Source: Microbacteriaceae bacterium VKM Ac-2854
Lineage (GTDB): Bacteria; Actinomycetota; Actinomycetes; Actinomycetales; Microbacteriaceae
DNA length: 64,000 nucleotides
NCBI GenBank assembly: GCA_013205085.1
Contig: JABMLH010000002.1
Location: forward strand, 740,900-804,899
Direction of reading: 5' to 3'
Made by a program: the position numbers and the translations under genes. Of this stretch, positions 24,870 to 34,748 are shown piece after piece. Position 1 is the first letter of the stretch. Each line of letters opens with the position of its first letter. The notes under the pieces were generated by a model. It did no database searches. It had not been told where the DNA came from and saw nothing but the letters and a program-made list of their open reading frames with translations.

Positions 24870-26219
24870 TCAGAATCCGGCTTGCTCGGCTGTCGGTGGT
24901 GGGTCTTCGCCGAACAGCTTGTCTCGGAACCTCGGTCCGGGTGTTGCTCCGGGGACTTCCGGTGGATGGGTAGTCACTCGTCTCCCGGTGGGGCTGGTCC
25001 ATTCCGCGGTCCCGTCCGGGTCCAGCCGGTAGGTCCACTGATCCCCGTGCCGCACGTGATGGTGGCTAACACACAGCGTCAGCAGGTTCCGGATCGCGGT
25101 GTGGCCGCCCTTGGCCCATTCGGTGGCGTGGTCGATTTCCGCCTTCGCGGCGGGGCGGGTGCAGCCCGCGAACCGGCAGGTCAGGTCCCGCAGCTGCACG
25201 AACACGCGCATCTCGGCGGGCGGGAACCGCTTGAGCCGCTCGACCGAGATCGGAGCGCACGTCATCGGGTCAGTGAGTACCCGGTAGAAGTCGGACCCGG
25301 TGCCCACGAGTTCCCGCGCCATGTCGGCCGGGATCGGACCGTACCCGTCCAGTTCCGCGTTCTCCTCATCCTCGCCGGCGGCGGTCAGGACGGGGACCAT
25401 GATGCGTACCTTGGCGCGCACTCCGGGGAGGAAGGTGCGGGCGCGGTCGTCGGAGTCGGGCGTCGTGCCGGCCACGTCGCCGTCGATGAGGATGTCCCCG
25501 AACGCATCCGCCCGCAACTGCGCGAGGGAGCGGGTCTCGGTGCCGTCTTCGTCTTCCTTGCGGATGATCTTCGCGATGCTGTCCAACCGGTCGTACGCGC
25601 CCAACGCGATCGGCGCGGGGAGCAGGGCGGAGATGACACACATCCCGTCCTCCTCCGGCGTCAGCCACACCGTGCGCCGCTCCTTCGCGAGCTCATGCCG
25701 TTCCGCGAGGGGCTGATCCTGCAAAGCCTCCACCAGTCGGGCGAGCGCTTTTTTCAGCTGGTGTGGTCGCATCCCGGGCGCCATTTGCGCGGCGCGCCAG
25801 TCGTACACGTCCCGCGCCGCGAGCGGCACGCGTCGGGCGGCGTTGCAGATCAGCTGCCCGCACTCCCACAAGATCGCCGCTTCCGCGAGCAGCGCGCGCG
25901 TCTGCGGCAGCTCCTCGACAAGGAGTTGCGCGTGATCGAGTTCGCGGGCGGCGGCGTTCTCCGACACCCCCATCACCAGCGCGAACTCCGCCCGGATGGA
26001 CCGCTCCGCCAGGTCAGTGATCTGATCCGCGTGCACCGAGCGGCCGATCGCGAACAGCTCCGGATGCGCGATCGCCGCGCGATGCCCGGCGTACAGTGCC
26101 TGCGCCCGCTTCAGCGCGATCGGCGACATCGAGCGGCCCAGGAATGCGGCTTCGTCGCCGTACTCTCTCACCGTCTCGCGCACCGCGTGCGGTGCTTGTT
26201 GTCGCCTCGTCTGATCCAT
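24870..26219 (-). CDS. DUF222-HNH endonuclease (13E12-type)
   Basis: A 449-residue protein. The N-terminal DUF222 region (about residues 30-320) is followed by an HNH nuclease domain, CRFAGCTRPAAKAEIDHATEW, then NLLTLCVSHHHVRHGDQWTY (about 365-410). HNH residues and zinc cysteines are all present. Such proteins are multicopy in Microbacteriaceae and mycobacteria (REP13E12 family). They are thought to be mobile or element-associated, but a clear function is unknown. Its stop codon is 5 bp after that of the convergent acetyltransferase gene, so their ends share one terminator. Confidence 0.88.
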   Translation of the reverse strand: MDQTRRQQAPHAVRETVREYGDEAAFLGRSMSPIALKRAQALYAGHRAAIAHPELFAIGRSVHADQITDLAERSIRAEFALVMGVSENAAARELDHAQLLVEELPQTRALLAEAAILWECGQLICNAARRVPLAARDVYDWRAAQMAPGMRPHQLKKALARLVEALQDQPLAERHELAKERRTVWLTPEEDGMCVISALLPAPIALGAYDRLDSIAKIIRKEDEDGTETRSLAQLRADAFGDILIDGDVAGTTPDSDDRARTFLPGVRAKVRIMVPVLTAAGEDEENAELDGYGPIPADMARELVGTGSDFYRVLTDPMTCAPISVERLKRFPPAEMRVFVQLRDLTCRFAGCTRPAAKAEIDHATEWAKGGHTAIRNLLTLCVSHHHVRHGDQWTYRLDPDGTAEWTSPTGRRVTTHPPEVPGATPGPRFRDKLFGEDPPPTAEQAGF

Positions 26220-26324
26220 ACGAGTATTCCAGCACGGACCACCGACACTGAACGCACCCCCAACCCCATCCGCGAAAACTCGCCCCCGAATCCGCCCTGT
26301 TGAGGAGACGACCCGCAATTTACT

Positions 26325-26376
26325 GCAACCAAAGGGTTGCGCCGATCGCACCTAAGTGCAATCTTGGAGTTGCACT
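26325..26376. promoter_or_regulatory. Two candidate ArsR operators before the SRPBCC-arsR operon
   Basis: GCAACC-AAAG-GGTTGC (26325-26340) and AGTGCAA-N8-TTGCACT (26355-26376) are inverted repeats with a shared TGCAA half-site core, located 22-73 bp before the first start codon. They would allow autoregulation by the ArsR protein. Confidence 0.5.
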
Positions 26377-26397
26377 ACCCAACCGAAAGGACCCACA

Positions 26398-26859
26398 ATG
26401 GCCACCGTGACCAACCCCGAATCCGTCGTCGACGAGACCACCTTCAGCGTCCGCCGCACGATCCACATCAGCGCCCCGATCGAGAAGGTGTTCCGCGCCG
26501 TCTCGGAACCGGCCTCCATCTCGCAATGGTTCGGTCAGGCATCCTTCGATGGTCCGGAGGGCACGCTGACCTGGGAGGGACGCGACCCGATCCCGGTCCG
26601 CATCGAAGACATCGACGCCCCGCGCATGATCTCGTTCCGTTGGAACAACGACGACGCCCTCGGCACCTCCCCCACCGCCGTCGACGATGACACCTCCACC
26701 GTCTTCACGTTCACCCTCGAAGACGCCCACGGAGGCACGCAGCTGACCGTCGTCGAGACCGGTTTCGACGCGACCTCGGCCCCCCTGGCCAACCTCGAGT
26801 TCCACCGTCAGGGCTGGAACGGCGAGCTCGACAAGCTGGTCGCTCTGCTCGCCGCATGA
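26398..26859 (+). CDS. SRPBCC (AHSA1/START-like) domain protein
   Basis: A 153-residue hydrophobic-cavity protein: VRRTIHISAPIEKVFRAVSEPASISQWFG is the classical start of the polyketide-cyclase/AHSA1 family, and the helix FHRQGWNGELDKLVALL ends it. These proteins bind small lipophilic ligands and are usually encoded beside an ArsR regulator, as here (4-bp ATGA overlap). The ribosome binding site GAAAGGA precedes the ATG at 26398. Confidence 0.88.
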   Translation: MATVTNPESVVDETTFSVRRTIHISAPIEKVFRAVSEPASISQWFGQASFDGPEGTLTWEGRDPIPVRIEDIDAPRMISFRWNNDDALGTSPTAVDDDTSTVFTFTLEDAHGGTQLTVVETGFDATSAPLANLEFHRQGWNGELDKLVALLAA

Positions 26860-27167
26860 CCGACGCCCTCGTCGCCGTGTTCGCCGCCCTCGGCGACGAA
26901 ACCCGGTGGAGCATCCTGCAGGCGCTCGGCGAGGGCGACGCCTCCGCGTCCGCCCTCGCCGACCGCCTGCCGGTCACTCGTCAGGCCATCGCCAAGCACC
27001 TCAGCGTGCTGCACGTGGTCGGCGTGGTCGAGCCGTTTCGCGTCGGCCGCGAGGTGCGCTATCGCGTGCTCGGCGCCTCTCTCAGCGACCTCGCCCGGCG
27101 CCTCGACACGGTCGGCAGCGCGTGGGATGCCCGCCTCGCAGCGATCAAGCGCATCGCGGAGGAATGA
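26856..27167 (+). CDS. ArsR-family (metalloregulator-like) transcriptional regulator
   Basis: A 103-residue winged-helix repressor, FAALGDETRWSILQALGEGDASASALADRLPVTRQAIAKHLSVLHVVGVV. No metal-binding cysteines are present (the ELCVCDL box of ArsR is absent), so it is one of the non-metal members that pair with AHSA1 genes. The start overlaps the SRPBCC stop, so the two proteins are made together and the regulator probably controls this operon. Confidence 0.88.
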   Translation: MTDALVAVFAALGDETRWSILQALGEGDASASALADRLPVTRQAIAKHLSVLHVVGVVEPFRVGREVRYRVLGASLSDLARRLDTVGSAWDARLAAIKRIAEE

Positions 27168-27281
27168 TCTCACCCTCGGTGCTTCTATTCGAAGCGCCGA
27201 GAAAGGGAGCTTGTCGCCTCGGAAGGCCTGGCCGTAGATTCAGCCTCGCGCCACTCCAGGCGTACTCACGAGGGGGATCGC

Positions 27282-28106
27282 ATGGCCGAGCAGAGAACGA
27301 CATCGCCGTGGCGGCGCTTCTGGAATCGCGGCGGTTGGTGGCGCGCGCTTCTGCTGGTTGCGGCCTACTACCTGGTCTACCAGCTGGGTGCGTTCCTGTT
27401 CCTGCCGCTGATCCTCGATGCGGAGGAAGGTAGCGCCGGGTCCATCGTCGCCGGCTACGTGCTGCCGATCGGTCTCGCCGGCCTCCTCCTCGTGCTGTTC
27501 GGCTGGTCCGTCGGCTGGCTCGGCGAGCTGTTCGGTCCGCAGCCGATCCGCGGTCGCGGCTGGATGTGGATCGCCATCGCCGCCGTGCTCGTGTTCAACA
27601 TCCTGCGCTTCGCGACGATCGACTACGGATCCGCCGGGCTCGATGTCGTCGCCACGTGGCTGCTCGCCGGGCTCTGCATCGGTTTCGCCGAGGAGACCGT
27701 CACCCGCGGCTACGTGGTGAACCTGATGCGCAAGGCGGGTCACTCCGAGATCGCGACCGCGCTCGTCTCCGCCGCCCTGTTCGCCACCCTGCACTCCGGC
27801 AACCTTCTCGGCGGCCAGAGCCTCCTGGCCACCGCGATCCAGCTGGTCTACACCTTCTTCTTCGGCATCTGCATGTACCTCGCGCTCCGACTCACCGGCC
27901 GACTGATCGTGCCGATCCTGCTGCACGCCAGCACCGATCCGAGCATCTTCCTGCAGGTCGCGCACCCGGCCGCCGGGCCGCTCACGGCCTTCGCGGGCCT
28001 CGGCAACTTCGCGGTCATCGCCGTCGGGCTGGTGCTGGTGTTCTTCATCCGCGGGCGGGTCGCACCGCGCGAGGGCGTGCTGCCGCCCGGCCCGGCGATA
28101 TCCTGA
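27282..28106 (+). CDS. CPBP-family intramembrane glutamic protease
   Basis: A 274-residue integral membrane protein with about 8 helices. The CAAX-protease/bacteriocin-processing (CPBP/ABI) motifs are complete: EETVTR (137-142, EExxxR), FATLH (167-171, FxxxH) and the third histidine at 215 (ILLHAST). Family members cleave prenylated proteins or serve as immunity or regulatory proteases; the bacterial substrate is unknown. It ends only 4 bp before the XRE-nucleotidyltransferase gene, so it may be part of that transcript. Confidence 0.88.
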   Translation: MAEQRTTSPWRRFWNRGGWWRALLLVAAYYLVYQLGAFLFLPLILDAEEGSAGSIVAGYVLPIGLAGLLLVLFGWSVGWLGELFGPQPIRGRGWMWIAIAAVLVFNILRFATIDYGSAGLDVVATWLLAGLCIGFAEETVTRGYVVNLMRKAGHSEIATALVSAALFATLHSGNLLGGQSLLATAIQLVYTFFFGICMYLALRLTGRLIVPILLHASTDPSIFLQVAHPAAGPLTAFAGLGNFAVIAVGLVLVFFIRGRVAPREGVLPPGPAIS

Positions 28107-28112
28107 TGATAT
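28098..28112. promoter_or_regulatory. Candidate operator of the XRE-MNT antitoxin, ATATC-CTGAT-GATAT
   Basis: A 5+5+5 inverted repeat overlapping the CPBP stop codon and the ATG of the antitoxin. It is a short AT-rich palindrome exactly where an HTH antitoxin would repress its own operon. Inferred only. Confidence 0.4.
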
Positions 28113-28575
28113 GACGACCACCTTTTCGAATGCGGCGCTCATCCGCCGCGCTCGGGAAGACATCGGCTATTCGCAGCGCGCGCTCGCGGAAGCCGCGGGC
28201 CTGCGGCAACCGAACCTCGCTGCGATCGAATCCGGCAGCAGAGAAGTCAGTCCCGATCTCGTTTCGCGGATCCTCTCCGCGGCCCGCCTCCGCCCCTCTA
28301 TTCCGCTCGAGATCCACGCTGCTCGGATTCGCGAGCTGGCGGAGTCCTTCGGCCTGCACGACGTGCGCGTCTTCGGTTCGACCGTGCGCGGCACGGATAC
28401 GGAGCGCAGCGACATCGACCTGCTCGTCCGGGCGGACGACGATGTGGACTTCCTCCGCCTCGCAGCGTTCCGGGGTGCGGCAGAGGACATCCTCGGCTTC
28501 CCGGTCGATGCCGTCATCGACGATCCGCGCAGCGCCGCGGTGCGGCTGATCCGTGAGCAGGCGGTTCCGCTGTGA
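28111..28575 (+). CDS. MNT-family antitoxin nucleotidyltransferase with N-terminal XRE helix-turn-helix
   Basis: A 154-residue two-domain protein. Residues 1-60 are an XRE-type HTH (SQRALAEAAGLRQPNLAAIESGSRE). Residues 70-154 are a minimal nucleotidyltransferase (MNT) domain, VRVFGS-VRGTDTERSDIDLLV, with GS at 89-90 and the metal-binding D101/D103 plus D133. MntA-type antitoxins neutralise HepT toxins by AMPylating a tyrosine in the toxin's RX4HXY motif. Here a DNA-binding domain is fused to the enzyme, which would let one protein both silence the toxin and repress the operon. The downstream HEPN gene overlaps by 4 bp. Confidence 0.88.
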   Translation: MTTTFSNAALIRRAREDIGYSQRALAEAAGLRQPNLAAIESGSREVSPDLVSRILSAARLRPSIPLEIHAARIRELAESFGLHDVRVFGSTVRGTDTERSDIDLLVRADDDVDFLRLAAFRGAAEDILGFPVDAVIDDPRSAAVRLIREQAVPL

Positions 28576-28985
28576 ACGATGACGCGACGGATGAAGGCTT
28601 CCGGAGCCGGCCGCGGGCAACCACACCCGAACCGGCGAAGCGCGAACGCCAGCTCGCCGAGCTCGCCCGCATTCGTGGCCGCCTCGCACGGGCGACTCGC
28701 GACGGCGAAGACGCGTTCGTTGCCGAGCAGTCCGACTCCCACGACATCGGCACCCTCGCGATCATCAACCTCGCCGACTTCGTCGCCCGCGAACTCCCGC
28801 CGGACATCGTCGCGCGGCTCCCGGACGACGCCGTTCAGGGGCTCCGTCGCACGCGCAACGCCGCGGCGCACAATTACGCCGAACTCGACAACGGTCGCCT
28901 CTGGTTGACGGCGAGCGTATACGCCCCAGCACTGATCGCGACGATCGAGGCCGCACTCTCGTCGGACAACAACGACCACATGTGA
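28572..28985 (+). CDS. HepT-like HEPN-domain toxin (RNase)
   Basis: A 137-residue helical protein of the HEPN superfamily. The RNase motif is R95-N-A-A-A-H100 followed by N-Y102, the RX4HXY form of HepT, whose Tyr is the AMPylation target of the partner antitoxin. A charged N-terminus of about 40 residues precedes the helical core. It starts at GTG 28572 overlapping the antitoxin's TGA (GTGA). This order, antitoxin then toxin, is common in HEPN/MNT modules. The most likely action is tRNA or mRNA cleavage when the antitoxin is lost. Confidence 0.85.
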   Translation: MNDDATDEGFRSRPRATTPEPAKRERQLAELARIRGRLARATRDGEDAFVAEQSDSHDIGTLAIINLADFVARELPPDIVARLPDDAVQGLRRTRNAAAHNYAELDNGRLWLTASVYAPALIATIEAALSSDNNDHM

Positions 28986-29020
28986 GAAGTGGCCCCTCCG
29001 ACAGTGTCGGAAGAGCCACT
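28986..29020. terminator. Bidirectional hairpin between hepT and nrdF
   Basis: AAGTGGC and GCCACTT arms enclose a second CCGACA/TGTCGG stem. It separates the convergent hepT and nrdF genes. Confidence 0.65.
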
Positions 29021-29042
29021 TTTCACAACTGGTCGACAACCC

Positions 29043-30131
<1,089 letters not shown>

Positions 30132-32270
30132 TTACAGCATGCAGCTGACGCACTGGTCGAGCTCGGTGCCCTCCAGCGCCATCTGGCGGATGCGGATGTA
30201 GTAGATGGTCTTGATGCCCTTGCGCCAGGCGTAGATCTGGGCCCGGTTCACGTCGCGCGTGGTGGCGGTGTCCTTGAAGAACAGGGTCAGCGACAGACCC
30301 TGGTCGACGTGCTGCGTCGCCGCGGCGTAGGTGTCGATGATCTTCTCGTAGCCGATCTCGTACGCGTCCTGGTAGTACTCCAGGTTGTCGTTCGTCATGA
30401 ACGGCGCCGGGTAATAGACGCGGCCGAGCTTGCCTTCCTTGCGGATCTCGATCTTCGAGGCGATCGGGTGGATCGACGAGGTCGAGTTGTTGATGTACGA
30501 GATCGAACCGGTCGGCGGCACGGCCTGCAGGTTCTGGTTGTAGATGCCGTGCTCCATAACGGAGGCCTTGAGCTCGGCCCAGTCGGCCTGCGTCGGGATG
30601 TGGATGCCCGCATCCGCGAACAGGGCGGCGACGCGATCGGTCGCCGGCACCCACGCCTGGTCGGTGTACTTGTCGAAGAACTCGCCCGAGGCGTACTTCG
30701 AGTCGGCGAAGCCCTCGAAGGTCTGCGTGCGCTCGATCGAGATCCGGTTCGAGGCGCGCAGCGCGTGGAACAGCACCGAGTAGAAGTAGATGTTCGTGAA
30801 GTCGATGCCCTCCTCGGATCCGTAGTGGATCCGCTCGCGGGCGAGGTAGCCGTGCAGGTTCATCTGGCCGAGGCCGATGGCGTGCGACTTGTCGTTGCCG
30901 TCCTCGATCGAGCGCACCGAGGTGATGTGCGACTGGTCGGACACCGAGGTGAGGCCGCGGATCGCGGTCTCGATGGTGAGGCCGAAGTCCGACGAGTCCA
31001 TGGTCAGTGCGATGTTCAGCGAGCCCAGGTTGCAGGAGATGTCCTTGCCGATCTGCGCGTACGAGAGGTCCTCGTTGTACGTGGTCGGGGTGTTCACCTG
31101 CAGGATCTCGGAGCACAGGTTCGACATGTTGATCCGGCCCTTGATCGGGTTGGCCGCGTTCACCGTGTCCTCGAACACGATGTACGGGTAGCCCGACTCG
31201 AACTGGATCTCGGCGATGGTCTGGAAGAACTCGCGCGCCGAGATCTTGGTCTTCTTGATGCGCGGGTCATCGACCATGTCGCGGTACTTCTCCGAGATGG
31301 AGATGTCGCCGAAGGGCACGCCGTAGACGCGCTCGACGTCGTACGGCGAGAAGAGGTACATGTCCTCGTTGTTCTTCGCCAGCTCGAACGTGATGTCGGG
31401 AACGACGACGCCGAGGGAGAGCGTCTTGATGCGGATCTTCTCGTCGGCGTTCTCACGCTTGGTGTCGAGGAATCGCATGATGTCGGGGTGGTGCGCCGAG
31501 AGGTACACCGCGCCGGCACCCTGACGGGCTCCGAGCTGGTTCGCGTAGCTGAAGGAGTCTTCCAGCAGCTTCATCACGGGGATGATGCCGGAGGACTGGT
31601 TCTCGATCTGCTTGATCGGGGCGCCGGACTCGCGGATGTTCGAGAGCGATAGCGCCACGCCGCCGCCGCGCTTGGAGAGCTGCAGGGCGGAGTTGATGCC
31701 GCGGGCGATCGACTCCATGTTGTCCTCGATGCGCAGGAGGAAGCAGGAGACCAGCTCGCCGCGCTGCGCCTTACCGGTGTTGAGGAAGGTCGGGGTGGCG
31801 GGCTGGAAGCGGCCGGCGATGATCTCCTCGACGAGGTTCACCGCGAGCTTCTGGTCGCCCTGCGCCAGTCCGAGAGCGGTCATCACGACGCGGTCCTCGA
31901 AGCGCTCGAGGTAACGCTTGCCATCGAAGGTCTTCAGCGTGTAGCTCGTGTAGTACTTGAAGGCACCGAGGAAGGTCGCGAAGCGGAACTTGCGCGAGTA
32001 CGCCAGGTCGTTGAGCTTCGTGATGAACTCGAACGGGTACTGGTCGAGCACGGCCTGCTCGTAGTACTCCTTCTCGACCAGGTAGTCGAGGCGCTCCTTC
32101 AGGGAGTGGAAGAAGACGGTGTTCTGGTTGACGTGCTGCAGGAAGTACTCCCGCGCCGCCTCGCGGTCCTTATCGAACTGGATCTCGCCGTTCGGGCCGT
32201 AGAGGTTGAGCATCGCGTTGAGCGAGTGGTAGTCCATCTGGACCGCATCCTGACGCGGGGCGTCGATCAC
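30132..32270 (-). CDS. nrdE: Class Ib ribonucleotide reductase large subunit NrdE
   Basis: A 712-residue catalytic subunit reducing NDPs to dNDPs with the radical from NrdF. Landmarks are the ATP-cone-free N-terminus, [18 protein letters not shown] (first active-site Cys region), [20 protein letters not shown] and the redox-active C-terminal pair [10 protein letters not shown] (CxxC). The GTG at 32270 overlaps the nrdI stop (GTGA), which decides it over the ATG 33 bases downstream. Electrons come from NrdH encoded first in the same operon. Confidence 0.96.
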   Translation of the reverse strand: MIDAPRQDAVQMDYHSLNAMLNLYGPNGEIQFDKDREAAREYFLQHVNQNTVFFHSLKERLDYLVEKEYYEQAVLDQYPFEFITKLNDLAYSRKFRFATFLGAFKYYTSYTLKTFDGKRYLERFEDRVVMTALGLAQGDQKLAVNLVEEIIAGRFQPATPTFLNTGKAQRGELVSCFLLRIEDNMESIARGINSALQLSKRGGGVALSLSNIRESGAPIKQIENQSSGIIPVMKLLEDSFSYANQLGARQGAGAVYLSAHHPDIMRFLDTKRENADEKIRIKTLSLGVVVPDITFELAKNNEDMYLFSPYDVERVYGVPFGDISISEKYRDMVDDPRIKKTKISAREFFQTIAEIQFESGYPYIVFEDTVNAANPIKGRINMSNLCSEILQVNTPTTYNEDLSYAQIGKDISCNLGSLNIALTMDSSDFGLTIETAIRGLTSVSDQSHITSVRSIEDGNDKSHAIGLGQMNLHGYLARERIHYGSEEGIDFTNIYFYSVLFHALRASNRISIERTQTFEGFADSKYASGEFFDKYTDQAWVPATDRVAALFADAGIHIPTQADWAELKASVMEHGIYNQNLQAVPPTGSISYINNSTSSIHPIASKIEIRKEGKLGRVYYPAPFMTNDNLEYYQDAYEIGYEKIIDTYAAATQHVDQGLSLTLFFKDTATTRDVNRAQIYAWRKGIKTIYYIRIRQMALEGTELDQCVSCML

Positions 32271-32683
32271 TGCTGCTTCCAAAACGTTTCCAATCCTTGA
32301 GAGACGGCGTCGACGTCGTCCGGCGTACCGAAGACTTCGAATCGATAGAGGTGGGGCACCGTGCACTTGCGGGCGATGATGTCCCCGGCGAGGCAGAACG
32401 CCTCGCCGAAGTTCGTGTTGCCGGCGCCGATGACGCCGCGGATGAGGGCTCGGTTCTCCGGAACGTTCAGGAACCGGATGACCTGCTTGGGCACCGCTCC
32501 CCCGTGGATCCCGCCGCCGTAGGTGGGCAGCACAAGAACATAGGGCTCGGTGACGCGGAGGGTGTCCTGCTGGACCCCCTCCTTATGCGAGTGGAGCGGG
32601 ATGCGCGCCGCCGGACGACCGAGCTTCTCGATGAAGCGATGGGTGTTGCCGGAGGCGCTGGAGAAGTACACGAGATCGGGCAC
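32267..32683 (-). CDS. nrdI: Flavodoxin-like NrdI
   Basis: A 138-residue FMN protein that supplies oxidant to assemble the dimanganese tyrosyl cofactor of NrdF. It starts [14 protein letters not shown] (phosphate-binding loop) and has the [21 protein letters not shown] and [19 protein letters not shown] motifs of actinobacterial NrdI. The GTG start is at 32683. It sits between nrdH and nrdE, translationally coupled to nrdE. Confidence 0.95.
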   Translation of the reverse strand: MPDLVYFSSASGNTHRFIEKLGRPAARIPLHSHKEGVQQDTLRVTEPYVLVLPTYGGGIHGGAVPKQVIRFLNVPENRALIRGVIGAGNTNFGEAFCLAGDIIARKCTVPHLYRFEVFGTPDDVDAVSQGLETFWKQQ

Positions 32684-32753
32684 GGTGATGGATCATCCCC
32701 TGCGGATCGTGCTGCCGTACTGGTGGTGGTGACCTCTCATGGCGAGAAGCCTG

Positions 32754-32793
32754 TTCGTCGGCCCGGGGGCCAGGGCCGGCCCGGACCGACGAA
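32754..32793 (-). repeat. Hairpin in the nrdH-nrdI spacer
   Basis: TTCGTCGG (32754-32761) and CCGACGAA (32786-32793) flank a second GGCCC-rich stem. It follows nrdH in transcription and could give differential amounts of NrdH versus NrdIEF. Confidence 0.5.
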
Positions 32794-32810
32794 GAGGAGG
32801 GGCGTGTCGC

Positions 32811-33035
32811 CTAGGAGGCGAGCGTCGCGATCTTGTCGGGGCGGAAACCGCTCCAGTGGTCGTCGTCCGTGATGACGACGGGGGCCTGCAGGTAACCGAG
32901 CGCCTTGACGGCCTCGAGCGCCTTCTCGTCGACGGAGAGGTCGAACACCTCGTACTCGATGCCCTTGCTGTCGAGCGCACGGTAGGTAGCGGTGCACTGA
33001 ACGCACGAGGGCTTGGTGTAGACCGTGACAGCCAT
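32811..33035 (-). CDS. nrdH: Glutaredoxin-like electron donor NrdH
   Basis: A 74-residue thioredoxin-fold redoxin with active site C11-V-Q-C14 and the NrdH signature ITDDDHWSGFRPDKI. It reduces the C-terminal disulfide of NrdE and is itself reduced by thioredoxin reductase. It is the first gene of the nrdHIEF operon, read leftward. The ATG at 33035 has GGAAAGGACG upstream. Confidence 0.96.
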   Translation of the reverse strand: MAVTVYTKPSCVQCTATYRALDSKGIEYEVFDLSVDEKALEAVKALGYLQAPVVITDDDHWSGFRPDKIATLAS

Positions 33036-33180
33036 TTGTCGTCGTCCTTTCCGCGGGCCTTCCGGCCCGGTGATGGTGTCTGGTTGAGGTTCGTCTTGGA
33101 GGCACATGGTGCGCGCTCACGAGGGGCGCACCGGGCGGTGGGCCCGAGATTTCGGGGCTCGTCGTTGCCGGTTCACCAAT

Positions 33181-33224
33181 ACTACATATAGGGGCGCCCG
33201 CCGTGGGGCATCACTAGATGCAGT
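33181..33224. promoter_or_regulatory. Paired NrdR boxes upstream of nrdH
   Basis: ACTACATATAGG (33181-33192) and ACTAGATGCAGT (33213-33224) both match the ACTATATATAGT-like palindrome bound by NrdR. They are spaced 32 bp start to start, the three-helical-turn spacing usual for NrdR box pairs. NrdR with bound dATP/ATP would repress nrdHIEF. Confidence 0.75.
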
Positions 33225-33240
33225 AGTTACATTTGTGTAG

Positions 33241-33359
33241 TTTTCCACCAAGACACCCGGAGTTATGCACAGGGCCACCCGCTCCGAGCCCCGGAAATCC
33301 GCCGCCGGCGGGGGTCTCTCCACAGCTGTGGAGGGCCGAACTTTGTTCCCTGTTGATAA
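33241..33359. promoter_or_regulatory. Cluster of DnaA-box-like sites upstream of nrdHIEF
   Basis: TTATGCACA (33263-33271) is a perfect DnaA box of the E. coli consensus. CTCTCCACA (33316-33324) and its inverted partner TGTGGAGGG (33327-33335) fit the Streptomyces consensus YYVTCCACA. TTTTCCACC (33241-33249) and TGTTGATAA (33351-33359, inverse TTATCAACA) are one or two bases off. The rest of the 450-bp spacer 33036-33485 holds the NrdR boxes and GGGAACCC-type hairpins. Confidence 0.55.
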
Positions 33360-33422
33360 CGCCCGTGGGCGTGTCGCTGTTCCCATGTCCTGACGCTACG
33401 CCCGACCACCGACACCGAGTTC

Positions 33423-33482
33423 GGGGAACCCGCAACGTGCGCGGGAACCCCCTCGAGCGGGTTCCTGCGCACCGAGCGGGTT
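33423..33482 (-). terminator. GGGAACCC/GGGTTCCC hairpins after the glycerate kinase gene
   Basis: Three alternating arms (GGGAACCCGC, GCGGGAACCCCC, and GCGGGTTCC twice) lie just beyond the glycerate kinase stop codon and can fold into strong alternative stems. Confidence 0.5.
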
Positions 33483-33485
33483 CCC

Positions 33486-34568
33486 TCAGAAGCCGCGTGC
33501 GAGGCGGGCGCCGGCCTCGACCAGCGCGGGCAGCGGATGAGCGAGGGCGGCGGACACGGAGCCCGCTACATCCACCAGCGCGATGGCCTCGGTGAACGCA
33601 TCCGTCGGCGCCTGCACGGCCCCCGCCACCAGCATCGTCGGCCGACCGAGCGAGAGCAGGTAGGACGGAACCTTGCCGGCCATCGACTGGGCGTCGAAGC
33701 GCCCCTCGCCCGTGATCACCGCATCCGCCTCCGCTACAAGAGCCGGCAGCCCGAGCGCCGCGCCCACCGCCGCCGATCCGGCCGCCGATCGAGCACCCCA
33801 GGCCAGCAGGCCGAACCCGGTTCCGCCCGCCGCGCCCGCTCCGGCCGCCTCCGCATCCGCATCCAGGTGCGTGGCGAGGTGACGCAGCCCGTCGTCCAGC
33901 CGCAGCACGTCGTCGACGGTCGCGCCCTTCTGCGGCCCGAACACGTGCGCCGCGCCGGAATCACCCAGCAGCGGATTCGTCACATCACTGAGGATGAGGG
34001 CCCCTCCCCGCGGCAGCGGGCGCAAGCCCGCGAGTTCCACATCCGCCAAGGCGTGCAGCGCCCCACCGCCGTCGCCGATCTCGTGTCCGTTCACGTCGAG
34101 GAACCGAGCGCCCAACGCCCGTAGAGCGCCGACGCCGCCGTCGGTGGAGGAGCTGCCGCCGATCGCGAGCAGGAGCGACGACGCTCCGCCGTCCAAGGCA
34201 GCCGCGACGGCCTGGCCGAAGCCGCGCGTGTGCGCCGTCAACGGAGCCAGCGGATCCAGCAGCGTGATCCCGCTCGCGGACGCCAACTCGACCACGGCAG
34301 AACCGTCGGGCAGCAGCAGCCACTCGGTGATGACCGAGCGCCCATCCGGACCGGTCACCGTCACCGGATGCCGCACCGATCCGGGAACGGCGACGGCGAA
34401 GGCGTCGACCGTGCCCTCGCCGCCATCCGCCATCGGCGCGAGCACAACGTCGTCGTGCGGGTGCACCGACCGCCAGCCCTGAGCGAGTGCTGTTGCGACC
34501 TCCACCGCGGTGGCGGATCCCTTGAAGGAGTCCGGTGCGATCACGATGCGGCGGGCGACAATGCTCAT
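33486..34568 (-). CDS. Glycerate kinase (type II, GarK/GlxK family)
   Basis: A 360-residue kinase with the Gly_kinase (PF02595) signatures IAPDSFKGSATAVEVATALAQGW at the N-terminus, PMADGGEGTVDAF, and LLAIGGSSSTDGGVGALRALGARFLD, plus the ITGEGRFDAQSMAGKVP motif. It phosphorylates D-glycerate to 2- or 3-phosphoglycerate. The ATG at 34568 follows GGATGGAGACC. It is divergent from a sugar phosphate isomerase gene (180 bp), and both may belong to one hydroxy-acid or sugar route. Confidence 0.9.
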   Translation of the reverse strand: MSIVARRIVIAPDSFKGSATAVEVATALAQGWRSVHPHDDVVLAPMADGGEGTVDAFAVAVPGSVRHPVTVTGPDGRSVITEWLLLPDGSAVVELASASGITLLDPLAPLTAHTRGFGQAVAAALDGGASSLLLAIGGSSSTDGGVGALRALGARFLDVNGHEIGDGGGALHALADVELAGLRPLPRGGALILSDVTNPLLGDSGAAHVFGPQKGATVDDVLRLDDGLRHLATHLDADAEAAGAGAAGGTGFGLLAWGARSAAGSAAVGAALGLPALVAEADAVITGEGRFDAQSMAGKVPSYLLSLGRPTMLVAGAVQAPTDAFTEAIALVDVAGSVSAALAHPLPALVEAGARLARGF

Positions 34569-34748
34569 GGTCTCCATCCTGGCGCGGGAAAGCGCCTTCC
34601 GCCAGCCATCGACGTCGGAACCCGAATCGCCGGCGAGGCCTTGAGCCGACAAACTTTCCAGCGGTAAGTTAACGGCCAGGCCGCCGACGACGCGACCGCC
34701 CTCCGCTCCATCATCCGGAGCACCCCCGGTCTACAAAGGAGTACCGCC

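Noticed and set aside
24870..26219. Group II intron or transposase
   Set aside because: The protein has DUF222 and an HNH motif but no reverse transcriptase or DDE domain, and no terminal inverted repeats or target duplications were seen.
33241..33359. A chromosomal replication origin
   Set aside because: DnaA-box-like motifs are present, but dnaA, dnaN, gyrB or recF are not nearby and the layout fits an nrd promoter.
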